Assembly: GCF_038002345.1 (NCBI RefSeq) | Contig: NZ_JBBOCJ010000001.1 | Coordinates: 5,456,001 to 5,520,000, forward strand | Origin: Paenibacillus sp. FSL M7-0420 | GTDB taxonomy: Bacteria > Bacillota > Bacilli > Paenibacillales > Paenibacillaceae | Direction: 5' to 3' | Length of the DNA stretch: 64,000 nucleotides | Part shown: positions 8,608-18,100 of the stretch, piece by piece | Numbering within the stretch: position 1 is the first letter of the stretch | How the letters are laid out: each line of letters opens with the position of its first letter | Position numbers and translations under genes: made by a program | The notes under the pieces: generated by a model | What the model saw: only the letters and a program-made list of their open reading frames with translations | Database searches by the model: none | Told to the model about the DNA's origin: nothing

Positions 8608-10356
8608 ATGGTGGCATGGCGTCCCAACCTGTTCATTAAAATGGTGGCAATCCTGCTCTCGCTGATTGCCGCCACACTCTTATTCTACGGCTCATCCTAC
8701 CGTAAGGATGTCGGAGTCATTACAAGTCAGATCAAAACCACCGACCTTAATCATCTGGAATTTCTGACCCAGCAGATGGATAACAACATCAACCAGCTGG
8801 CGGGCAGCATGTATGCCCTGCAGAGAGATCCCACCATCCGCGATTATGAGCAGATTACGCAGCTGGGCCATCTTATTGATCCCGCCCAGACGATTATGAC
8901 GGTGCTGGAGAAGCTGTCTCTCCAGACCAGCTCCAGTACGTGGGAGAACCGGATTGTCTTGTACAAGCCCTTCAGCGGGGAGACCTTGGGCTCGGATTCC
9001 TCGCTGTCCTTCGATGTTTCTGTCCTGCACAAGCCGCTCCCGGCGGGCTGGGAGTATATCTCGGCGGACAGGGCCGGCGCGGAGGCAGGCTTCCGGCTGC
9101 TCTTATCGGACCCTGCCCAGGCAACAAGCCGGCCGCGCGAGGCGCAGCTGCTGATGTCCATGTATTTGCCGGTCTCCAATATTGAACGGATGTTCGATGC
9201 CTACCAGTCGCAGAACACGGGGGACACCTTCTTGTACCATCCGTCATTCGGCGTCATCCTCTCGCGGAGTTCGGACCGGCAGATGGCGGAGCAGGTCACC
9301 GCGGCACTGAATATCACGGCCGGGAAGAGTACCTCCGGCATCTTCGATCTTAAGCAGGGCAGCTTCCTGGTCAGCTCGGTGCCCTCCTCGGCCATCGACT
9401 GGCAGGTCGTGCATTATTCACCGCTGAAGCAGATTCTTGAGCCGATCCGCAGCAGCCGCTTTTCCTTCCTGACAGGATCGGCTATCCTGCTGGTGATGAG
9501 CCTGCTGTTCTCCTTGCAGCTCTACCGCCAGGTGCAGCGTCCGGTAAGCCTGCTGCTGCGTTCGCTCAACCGGATGAAGGAAGGGCGCTGGTCTACCCGT
9601 ATCCATACCCGGACCAACCCGGAGTTCACGCTGCTGAATGAAGAATTTAATGATATGGCCGAGAAAATTCAGTCGCTGATCGAGCAGGTCTATCTGGAGC
9701 AGCTCCGGGCCAAGGATGCCCATCTGAAGCAGCTTCAATCACAGATCAATCCGCATTTCCTGTACAACTGCCTGTTCTTCATCAAGAGCAAGGCCGCCAT
9801 AGGAGATACCGAGTCCGTCGAGGCGATGGCACTCAGCTTAGGCGAATATTACCGCTATATCACCAGGGTCGATCATTCCCTCACCACCCTTCAGGATGAG
9901 CTGAAGCTGCTGGAGAATTACCTGAAGATCCAGAACCTGCGGAAGCAGCGTATCTGCTACGAGATGGATATGGAGAGCGGGCTGCTGGACCTGCACATTC
10001 CGCGGCTGCTGATTCAGCCTCTGGTAGAGAATAGTATCATTCATGGCATTGAGCGGAAAATCGGCCCGGGCTCCATCCGGATCACCGGCCGCCATACCCG
10101 GGAAGCCATTCTCATTACCGTTGAGGACAACGGCGCCGGTATGACAGGGGAAGCCATTGCCGCGCTTCAGGCGCGTATCAACGAAACTACGCGTGAGGAT
10201 GGAGGCTGCGGGCTATGGAATGTCCAGCAGCGTCTCAAATTACATTACGGCGAGGCTTCCGGCCTGATGATTGCCCCCTCACCGGAAGGCGGTCTAATAA
10301 CAACTCTCCGTATGGAGAAGAAAGAGGAACCTGATGCACCAAATTCTCTTGGTTGA
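8608..10356 (+). CDS. YesM-type sensor histidine kinase
   Basis: Membrane sensor kinase of about 582 residues. I start at ATG 8608 because AAAGGA (8594-8599) is spaced 8 nt from it; frames further upstream would start with TTG at 8590 or ATG at 8599. Order: transmembrane segment 1 near residues 8-25, a long extracellular Cache-like sensor region (about 30-285), transmembrane segment 2, HAMP (about 310-360), His_kinase domain with QSQINPHFLYN carrying the phospho-accepting His near residue 383, and HATPase_c with LVENSIIHG and VEDNGAGM. Overlaps the next gene by 23 bp, so translation is probably coupled. Such pairs usually sense sugars and control solute-binding proteins and glycosidases. Confidence 0.92.
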   Translation: MVAWRPNLFIKMVAILLSLIAATLLFYGSSYRKDVGVITSQIKTTDLNHLEFLTQQMDNNINQLAGSMYALQRDPTIRDYEQITQLGHLIDPAQTIMTVLEKLSLQTSSSTWENRIVLYKPFSGETLGSDSSLSFDVSVLHKPLPAGWEYISADRAGAEAGFRLLLSDPAQATSRPREAQLLMSMYLPVSNIERMFDAYQSQNTGDTFLYHPSFGVILSRSSDRQMAEQVTAALNITAGKSTSGIFDLKQGSFLVSSVPSSAIDWQVVHYSPLKQILEPIRSSRFSFLTGSAILLVMSLLFSLQLYRQVQRPVSLLLRSLNRMKEGRWSTRIHTRTNPEFTLLNEEFNDMAEKIQSLIEQVYLEQLRAKDAHLKQLQSQINPHFLYNCLFFIKSKAAIGDTESVEAMALSLGEYYRYITRVDHSLTTLQDELKLLENYLKIQNLRKQRICYEMDMESGLLDLHIPRLLIQPLVENSIIHGIERKIGPGSIRITGRHTREAILITVEDNGAGMTGEAIAALQARINETTREDGGCGLWNVQQRLKLHYGEASGLMIAPSPEGGLITTLRMEKKEEPDAPNSLG

Positions 10357-11941
10357 CGATGAACCCTATGTGGTCGATGATCTGTCCATTTCGATTCCCT
10401 GGGCGGAGATGGGCTTCGGACAGGTCCACAAAGCTTATTCCGGGTATGAGGCGCTGGAGCTGCTCCAGCGTTATCCCATCGATATTGTAGTCACAGATAT
10501 CAATATGCCGGAGCTGTCCGGCACCGAGCTGATTGCCGCCATCCGCAAGCGCTGGAAGCATATCCGGGTGGTCATGCTGACCGGCTATGCGGAGTTTGAA
10601 TATGCCCGCAAGGCTATTGAGGAGCAGGCCAGCGCCTATCTGCTCAAGCCGATAGCCAGCGACCAGCTGATCGCCGTCATCGGTAAGCTGCAGGAGAAGC
10701 TGCGCAGTGACTGGGAGGCCTGGTCCTCCCACCAACGGACGATGCAGACCTTCCGCGAGCATCTGCCCATCCTGCGGGACCGCCTGCTCGGGGAGCTGCT
10801 GCAGGGACGGAAGCTGCCCGGGCCGCAGCTCCAGGAGCGGCTGAACCAGTTCGACCTGCCGTTCTCGGCCGGACAGCCGGTCTGTCTGGCCGTGGTCCGC
10901 CCCGAGGAATTCTTCCGCCGCCAGGATATGCACAGCATGCTGCTGTTTGAATATGCAATCATTAATATCGCCCAGGAGCTGTTCCAGGACCGGTTCCTGA
11001 TCTGGTCCTGTAAGGATGTGCATGACTATCTCGTATTCCTGCTGCAGCCCAGAGAGGATCTTGAACATGGCGGCAATCCGGGAAATGAGGTGGCCCAGGC
11101 TGCCTATCAGCTGCAGAATCATGTCAGTACCCTGATGGGAGGCGGCCTGTCCGTGGTGACCACCGGCTGGGGAGACTTTCCCGATCAGGTCTACACCCTC
11201 TATCAATCCGCCATCTCAGCCATCCGCCAGCATATCGGCAGCGAGACCGGCATCTATCTCGATACTACGGATAACAGCAGCTCCCAGCCCGTGGAGATTC
11301 TCCAGCCGCTGTATGAGCCTCCGCTGCTGTTCCACATGTTCGAAGCGAACAACTGGCAGGGCATTGAAGACAAGCTGAACGCTATCGTATCGGAGCTGAT
11401 CCACAGTCCCGAGCGGTCACTGGAGCATATCCAGGAAGCCCGTCTGCACTTGGAGACGGCCTTCTATTACTTCGCCCACAAGAATAACAAGCTGCTGAGC
11501 GAGATTGTGGGCAATCCGCTGCTGGAGCAGGCTCCCTTTCAGACGCCGGACAAGCTGCGGGAGTGGGCTATGGAGGTTATCCTTTTGCTGAGAGAGCATA
11601 CGGATTCCGAACGGCGGAACAGCCGGACCGTGCTGATCCGCAAGGTGCATGAGTATATCAACCGCAATCTGCACTACGTCTCCCTACAGGCCATCGCCGA
11701 CCATATCCAGATGCATCCGGTCTATCTCTCCAAAATGTACAAGCTGGAGACCGGCAAGCGGATCAGCGACTATATCAGTCAGGTAAAGATGGAAAAAGCG
11801 GCGTATCTGCTTATCCATACGCCGCTCAAAATTTATGAAGTTTCCTCGGAGCTCGGGTACTCCAACGCCCATTATTTCATCAAGCTCTTCAAGGAATATG
11901 CGGGGATGACTCCGCATGAATACCGTGACCGGGCGCTGTAA
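10334..11941 (+). CDS. YesN-type AraC-family response regulator
   Basis: A 535-residue response regulator: an N-terminal receiver domain with the acidic pair D8-D9 in LLVDDEP, phosphorylatable Asp near residue 55 (VVTDINMPELSG) and Lys in LLKPI; a long middle region of unassigned fold; and a C-terminal AraC double helix-turn-helix (SLQAIADHIQMHPVYLSKMY; SSELGYSNAHYFIKLFKEY; MTPHEYR). Start ATG follows AAGAGGAACCTG inside the kinase gene. It is the cognate partner of the preceding YesM-like kinase. Likely targets are the divergent lipoprotein gene and perhaps the convergent GH94 phosphorylase gene and laminarinase gene; this is inferred from position only. Confidence 0.92.
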   Translation: MHQILLVDDEPYVVDDLSISIPWAEMGFGQVHKAYSGYEALELLQRYPIDIVVTDINMPELSGTELIAAIRKRWKHIRVVMLTGYAEFEYARKAIEEQASAYLLKPIASDQLIAVIGKLQEKLRSDWEAWSSHQRTMQTFREHLPILRDRLLGELLQGRKLPGPQLQERLNQFDLPFSAGQPVCLAVVRPEEFFRRQDMHSMLLFEYAIINIAQELFQDRFLIWSCKDVHDYLVFLLQPREDLEHGGNPGNEVAQAAYQLQNHVSTLMGGGLSVVTTGWGDFPDQVYTLYQSAISAIRQHIGSETGIYLDTTDNSSSQPVEILQPLYEPPLLFHMFEANNWQGIEDKLNAIVSELIHSPERSLEHIQEARLHLETAFYYFAHKNNKLLSEIVGNPLLEQAPFQTPDKLREWAMEVILLLREHTDSERRNSRTVLIRKVHEYINRNLHYVSLQAIADHIQMHPVYLSKMYKLETGKRISDYISQVKMEKAAYLLIHTPLKIYEVSSELGYSNAHYFIKLFKEYAGMTPHEYRDRAL

Positions 11942-11946
11942 TTCCG

Positions 11947-14919
11947 TCAGTCCGCGAAGATAAGCTCTACCTCATGGGCGAAGCCGTCATCTACGGCCGG
12001 TACCAAGCCGTCCTCCAGTAAGCGGCCGTCCAGCATCAGGCGGGTTGCCCCATCCTGCATGCGGTGGAAGCCCTCCGGCTTACGGACCTGAATCCGGTAG
12101 GAGGAGCTGCCAAGCTTCAAGGTGTAGGTAAGCTCCGTCTGCTCTTCCCGCAGCACCGGACTCAGGGCTATGCCCTGCTCCGTATATTCAATACCCAGCG
12201 CTTCCATCAGCGAGAGGGTGAGCCAGGTCGAGGTGCCGCTAAGCATCGGACCGATGTTCTCACCAGTCTCGCTGTTGTTGTATTGGGTGCAGAACCGCGG
12301 ATTCCCGCAGACGGCAAACGGATCATCCATCGTCTTGAACGGCATAATCCGGTCCAGCAGCCAGTAACCCAGGCGGCAGAGCTCTGCTGCCAGATCCGGG
12401 CTGGATACTTCCTTGGCCCCCTTGAACATAGCCGCAGCAGCCATCATGCAGGCATGCTTGAATACGCCGCCGTTCTCACGGTCACCCGGGAAGTATTCAT
12501 CCGATGCCGTGTGCGTGGATACCCGGCCCAGCGCCACCGGTGAGACCAGCTTCATGCCGTAAGGCGTCATCAGATGTGCCTTCATGGTGTCCAGCATCAC
12601 CGCGATCTGCTCCTCATCCGCACAGCCCGCCAGAATGCTCCAGCTGAACGAATTCAGGAAGTACGAGCCGTCCTTCGCCGGATCGGAGGACATCCCGTCC
12701 CCGGCAGCGCCGAGATACGTGTATTCTCCGTTCGGATAGCGGTTGAACAGCACACGGGCGAAGAAATCGCCCTTCCAGGCATGCTCCTGGATGCGTTCGC
12801 GCAGCTTGGCTCCGAAGCCGGTCAGCTCATCTGCATACGCCTGCTCGCCTTTGCGGGCGGCCAGGGCGGACAATTCATCGACCGCCACCTTCAGCAGGAA
12901 GGCGTTCATGACGCTCTCGGAATAATCACTCTCCAGCGAATCTCCGAAGACACCGCCGGCCTCCAGCTGCTTCCGGTAGAGTGCTTCCTTGGCCGGGCCG
13001 TTCAGGTAGGTGTCATCGAGCTTCAGACAGTCGTTCCAGTCTGCGAAGTCGAGCAGCGGCAAGCCGTGGCGTCCGATCGAGATCTGTCCGGAATAGACAA
13101 TAATGGCCTTCAGGGTCTCGAATACCGGCCGTTCTGTGTCCGTGCCTGCTACCGGACAAGACTCATCGAGGAACTCCGCATCTCCGGTCAGCATGACATA
13201 ACGGTAGACAGCCTGGATCAGCCATAGTGCATCATCGGACCATTTACCCGGCTCTTTGCCGGCCCAGAAGAAATTGTGATACGCATACCCCAGCCCGAAG
13301 ACCATGCTGGTCCATTCTTTCAGCAGGCTCTTGACGAGGCCGCCCGCGCCCATCCCGGTGAAATAATACATCGAGGCATACATATCCTGAATTTCACGGA
13401 AGCCGATCTCCCGGTAGCCCTTCTGGGTCTGACAGAAGGAGCGGGAGACAAAGCTCTGATAGAGCACCTGAAAAGGCAGATTACGGTTCACGAACTGGTC
13501 GAAATTCTCGTCCCCCGAGGATACCTGCAGGAACCTGGAGTAATTCCGCACGAACTTCAGGGATTGCGCCAAGGCTTCTTCCGCCGAGCTGCGGCTTGTG
13601 AAGCGGGCGATCAGCGCACCTACCTCTTCCTCCAGTACCGTATCGCTCCAGGTAGCACCGCTCTTGTCGGAGACAAGACCCGTCAGCTGGTCAACTGCTG
13701 CCGTGGCTCCGGCAGCAACCTGAATCTCCCCCGCTACCGCGAAGAATCCCGGCCCCTTGCGGTGCAGAATGCTGCTTAGCTTCAGCGCGCCGGATGGGCG
13801 GTGAAGCGAGCCGGTACCGACGAACTCATTGTAGCTGACGCAATATTCGCGCGGCAGCACCGGTCCGTCTTCCCCGTGGATGATCATCGTGTGGAAGCGC
13901 AGATCATGACGCCCGCCTTCCGGATAGTAGTCAGGGCTGATTGCAGCCACGGCACCATCAGCGTCCTGCAATACGCCGCCTTGCATAATAACATTGCTAT
14001 ACAGCACATCCTCGAACAAAGCGCCCGGTGCTGCCGAACCGAACATGCCCGTGTACACCAGACGAAGCTGGCGGCTGCTCTCTCCATGGTTCGTAATCGT
14101 AACGCGCTGCATCTCGGTCGCCAGCGGCAGACCCTCAGCATGCGGCAGAATGAAGATGGTGCGCGTAATCTCAAGTCCGCCGGACAGGCGGTACGTGATG
14201 ATGGTTACATTCTGTGAATGGCGGCAGACCGCCGATTCAATGCCTTCTCCGCCCGGATCAGCGGAATAGAGGATCTGCTTCCCGTCCTCGAACAGATAGA
14301 ATTGACGGTTGGCCGGGAAGCCGTTCTCCTCCTGGCGCATATCCCAGCGGGTCGCCAGCACCTGGGTAGCCGCATGGGAACGGAAGCTGCCGCCGCCAAG
14401 GCGGTCTACCACACTCTTCGGTGTAGTCTGGAGCGGATGAGGGAACTCCAGCCGGTTGCCCAGCAGCAGATTGACCGCGAAGTGCGGACCCGGAACGGGG
14501 GAACGCAGGTCAATGACATGCTCGCCTTCAGCGTTAAGGGCACCAGCCCAGCCCGGTGCAGCCTGAAGCTGCGCCAGTGCCGCGCCTGCAGCCGCCTCCG
14601 GTATGGCTATTGCCTGTTCCTGTCTTCCGGCATGGCGGATATGCAAGGATAGTTCCGTACCTGTATCATTCACGGTGAACAGCGCGGATGCGCCAGCCTC
14701 CTTCGGCAGCAGCGCTGCCACCTCCGGGAGCTTCAACAGCTCCTGAATGGCAGGCAGCCGGAGCGGAAGACCCGCTACGCCAACAGCCCCGATGCACCTG
14801 GAATCCGTGAAGACGGCGCTTAGCTGGCCGCCCTCCTCTATCCGGTCTGCGAATGCCTGTCTCAGGATATCCTCAGGTGAAGCTGCCGCTGCTCTTGCGG
14901 TATTGAATTTCAGCATCAT
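11947..14919 (-). CDS. GH94 glycoside phosphorylase (cellodextrin/laminaribiose phosphorylase-like)
   Basis: A 990-residue protein without signal peptide, hence cytosolic. It has the GH94 plan: N-terminal beta-sandwich, linker helices, and an (alpha/alpha)6 barrel. Signatures are SRSFCQTQKGYREIGFREIQ, KWSDDALWLIQAVYRY and LLDFADWNDCLKLDD, whose Asp (ADWND) is the expected general acid. Family members use inorganic phosphate to split beta-glucosidic bonds, giving glucose-1-phosphate. The length and motifs fit the cellodextrin-phosphorylase-like subgroup, but linkage specificity cannot be read from sequence; next to a laminarinase gene, beta-1,3-glucan oligosaccharides are a reasonable guess. 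It lies 209 bp downstream of the laminarinase gene on the same strand. ATG follows GAGGAGAACCATTC. Confidence 0.85.
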   Translation of the reverse strand: MMLKFNTARAAAASPEDILRQAFADRIEEGGQLSAVFTDSRCIGAVGVAGLPLRLPAIQELLKLPEVAALLPKEAGASALFTVNDTGTELSLHIRHAGRQEQAIAIPEAAAGAALAQLQAAPGWAGALNAEGEHVIDLRSPVPGPHFAVNLLLGNRLEFPHPLQTTPKSVVDRLGGGSFRSHAATQVLATRWDMRQEENGFPANRQFYLFEDGKQILYSADPGGEGIESAVCRHSQNVTIITYRLSGGLEITRTIFILPHAEGLPLATEMQRVTITNHGESSRQLRLVYTGMFGSAAPGALFEDVLYSNVIMQGGVLQDADGAVAAISPDYYPEGGRHDLRFHTMIIHGEDGPVLPREYCVSYNEFVGTGSLHRPSGALKLSSILHRKGPGFFAVAGEIQVAAGATAAVDQLTGLVSDKSGATWSDTVLEEEVGALIARFTSRSSAEEALAQSLKFVRNYSRFLQVSSGDENFDQFVNRNLPFQVLYQSFVSRSFCQTQKGYREIGFREIQDMYASMYYFTGMGAGGLVKSLLKEWTSMVFGLGYAYHNFFWAGKEPGKWSDDALWLIQAVYRYVMLTGDAEFLDESCPVAGTDTERPVFETLKAIIVYSGQISIGRHGLPLLDFADWNDCLKLDDTYLNGPAKEALYRKQLEAGGVFGDSLESDYSESVMNAFLLKVAVDELSALAARKGEQAYADELTGFGAKLRERIQEHAWKGDFFARVLFNRYPNGEYTYLGAAGDGMSSDPAKDGSYFLNSFSWSILAGCADEEQIAVMLDTMKAHLMTPYGMKLVSPVALGRVSTHTASDEYFPGDRENGGVFKHACMMAAAAMFKGAKEVSSPDLAAELCRLGYWLLDRIMPFKTMDDPFAVCGNPRFCTQYNNSETGENIGPMLSGTSTWLTLSLMEALGIEYTEQGIALSPVLREEQTELTYTLKLGSSSYRIQVRKPEGFHRMQDGATRLMLDGRLLEDGLVPAVDDGFAHEVELIFAD

Positions 14920-15128
14920 GAATGGTTCTCCTCTTTTCCTGTTTGCTATTGGATGATACTCATTCCCTGTTATGTATACTCATTGGGCCGAAGAATGGGG
15001 GGAAGGTTCTGAACAAGCATGAAGAACGGTTGCCCGTTCTCCATGTAATGATTATAGAAGTGTATGCGGCCAGTCTAAATACCAAATCGTAAGCCTTAAT
15101 AACAAAATCCAAAGCATGTTCAAGGTGC

Positions 15129-18100
15129 TTAAGGTGTTGCTGCTGTCCCGTTATTCGTGAGCACAATATCATCTACGTCCACCGTCAGATGCCCGGTGCC
15201 GCCATCCTTGATATCCCCCAGCTCGAAGGAAATGCGGCCGATGGAGGTGCTGCCTCCGGCAACATCGAATTCTACGGTATATTCCTGATATTCGCTGCCC
15301 AGATCCACAATTTTGCTCGTATAACCGTGCCAGCTGTAATTGTCCGCTACATCCAGCCAGCCGATGCTGATATTCATTTTGCGTTCAGCCGATGCCTTGG
15401 CCTTGAAGGTAAGTGTATAATGATTGCCTTCGTTGTAAGCGACTCCCTCATAAAAGACCTGCCGGTCCCAGGTGTTCGTGCCGGTGGAGCCCACCTTGAT
15501 CTGCAGCGCTCCATCCACATTGTCAATGGCTAACTCCCCGCTGTCGGAGGAGTAGCTGCTCCAGCCCTTAAGCGGTGCCGAGAAGTCCCCGTTCGGAATC
15601 AGATTCTCCCCGTAAGCCTCACCGTCCAGCACCGGGCTTACCTGAAGCAAGGAGATATTGCTCAGGTTGACTGTGTGCGCTCCCAGCTCTTCGGTGATCT
15701 TGCCCAGACTGAACTGGAGCACGGCTGCAGGATCGGTTGCCGGGGCAGTGAACAGATATTCATAGTGTCTGCCGTCTTGGCTGAGTCTCAGCTCCTGTTC
15801 CAGATAAGGGGTCCAGATATTATCGGCAGTACCGTCACGCTGAACCAGTGCCTTAATATCTCTGACTACCGAAGCATCGGCATCGAAACGCAGCAGATAT
15901 TTCTTGCCTTGCTCTACCGGGATACCCGCTTGCTTCACCTGTGCATGCCAAGCCTCCGTTCCAGTTCCGCCGAGGCTAACCTGCAGTTCTCCATACACAG
16001 CCTTCATTACGGTGCTCTTCCCCGGGTCATTGTCATCCCAGTCCTTCTTGTATAGCGTCCAGTTGTCGGTGGAAGCGTCCTTGAAGCCGCCGTTCACCAC
16101 CAGCTCGCGGGACAGATCCAGCCAGGCCAGATTGTAGCCGCTGCCGCCAAGACGGATGTAATAGCTTCCCGCAGGCAGCGCAAGTGGGGTTCCAATGATC
16201 GCCCGGTAGGACTGAAGACCTCCGGTATCGCCAACTGCCGTGCTGTAGACAGATTCCGTTACCACATTCTGCTTGCCGGCATCCAGCACTGACAGTGTAA
16301 GCTCCGAATCCGCGCGCACACTGGATACGCGGGTTACCGGAACAATACTTCCTGCCTGAGGCATTACCACCTTGTATTCCACATAGTCGCCCTTATCCAT
16401 ATCCGTGACATCCTTGCCGCCTTCACCGCTTGGAATCAGGCCCGTTCCCGAGGCTCTCCAGAACTGGTCTCCCCGCAGATGAAGATAGTTATTGAGCACT
16501 GGCGGATCGGTCATCCGTACCAGCCGCACATTGTCAATCTCGGTCTGCCCCGTAGCCGCGCCCAGAAGGAACGATAATGCAGCTTCTGTGCCGGACCCGC
16601 CGGACAGCTCAATTTCTGCTGTATAGCTCTTCCATTCCGGTGTCAGAGTGAAGGTGGTTCCATCCGGATAGACCGTCTGTCCACCGCTGCCCGCCAGCTT
16701 AATACCAAGCGGCTGCGCCTCGGCCGATCTCGCATCGAAGGCAAGCTGGTAGACGGCTGCCGCAGACACAGGAATTCCTGCCTGGGTCAGCGTCACATCC
16801 TCCGGCGATCCTCCGGCCTTCTGCACGTCCACCCGGAACTCCCGCTTCATCATCGGCAGGGCAAGTGTATTGCTTACACTGGCCTTCGCCGCTGCTTCCG
16901 AGCCCTGCTTAACGGCAAAGCTCCAATATCCGAGCCGCGTTTCTCCCAGATCGAAGCCTCCGTTATAGATCAGGTTGCCGTCAGCAAGCGGAGTGCGTAC
17001 TACCGGCGGTGCTTCGGTCTCTACCACCCTTACATTCGCGAAGTAGGCGGATATGCTGTTCAGACCCAGATTGAACTCAAAGCGGGCATTATTGTCTGAA
17101 GCCTTCGTCATCGTAAAGCTGTACTCATACGGCTGCCAATCCGGTGTAAGCTGGAAATTGCGCTCCCCGGAATATGCCGTCCATCCGCCGCCGAATTCGG
17201 TCAGCTTGCTCATCAGCGGCCGGGCTGCGTCTGCTTTGGCATCGAAGGTTACCTTGTAGGCTTTGCCCCGCTCCAGCAGCAGCGGCTTCTGCGCAAGCTG
17301 AATGGAATAGTTCTGGGTTCCGGCTTCTTGGACAGCAACCTTCACCGCCTTGCCCTTATCCTGATCTTCAATGACGGAGACGGTTCCGCTTCCGCCCTCA
17401 TTCTCAATCAATTCCCAATATTCCGGCTGACCCTGGGCCGCTACAGCACCCTTGAAGTCCCCGTTATAAATCTGATTCCCGTCTGCCAGGGCAGGACGCT
17501 GCGGGGTCGACAGTCCCGGATCGACCGGCCGCTTGCCTGTTACATCCGGCCATTGATCCAGGTCCTTGTATTTGTAGACCCGTACGTAGTCCACATACAT
17601 TTTATCCGACTGGAAGTCGGCCTTCGGATCGCCCGGCCAGTCGCCGCCCACGGCCAGATTGAGAATCATATAGAACGGCCGGTCAAACGGAGCAGGGTAC
17701 GTATAGTAATCCGGCTGCCCTTCGGCCTTCGTTCCCCAGTCACTCGTCTCAAAATACATTTCATCGTCCACATAATACCGGATCAGGCCCGGAAGCCATT
17801 CCAGCGTGAAGTCGTGATAATCATCCGCGAAGGTCTGGCCCTCCGGCAGTACATAGGTTTTGGTCTGGGATGCGTGCGGAATGTCGTAGTGAATCGAGCC
17901 ATGGACCGTTCTTGGATAGAGATCCGCTTCTGCCTTGCCGGCAACCGGTCCCGTCAATTCCATAATGTCCATCTCGCCGCTTCCCGGCCAAGGTCCATAC
18001 TGCGTCTCGTCATCGGTCGGCATCATCCAGATGGCCGGCCACATGCCCTGCTGAACCGGCAGCTTGGCCCGCACAGTGAATTTGCCGTAGGTCCAGTCGC

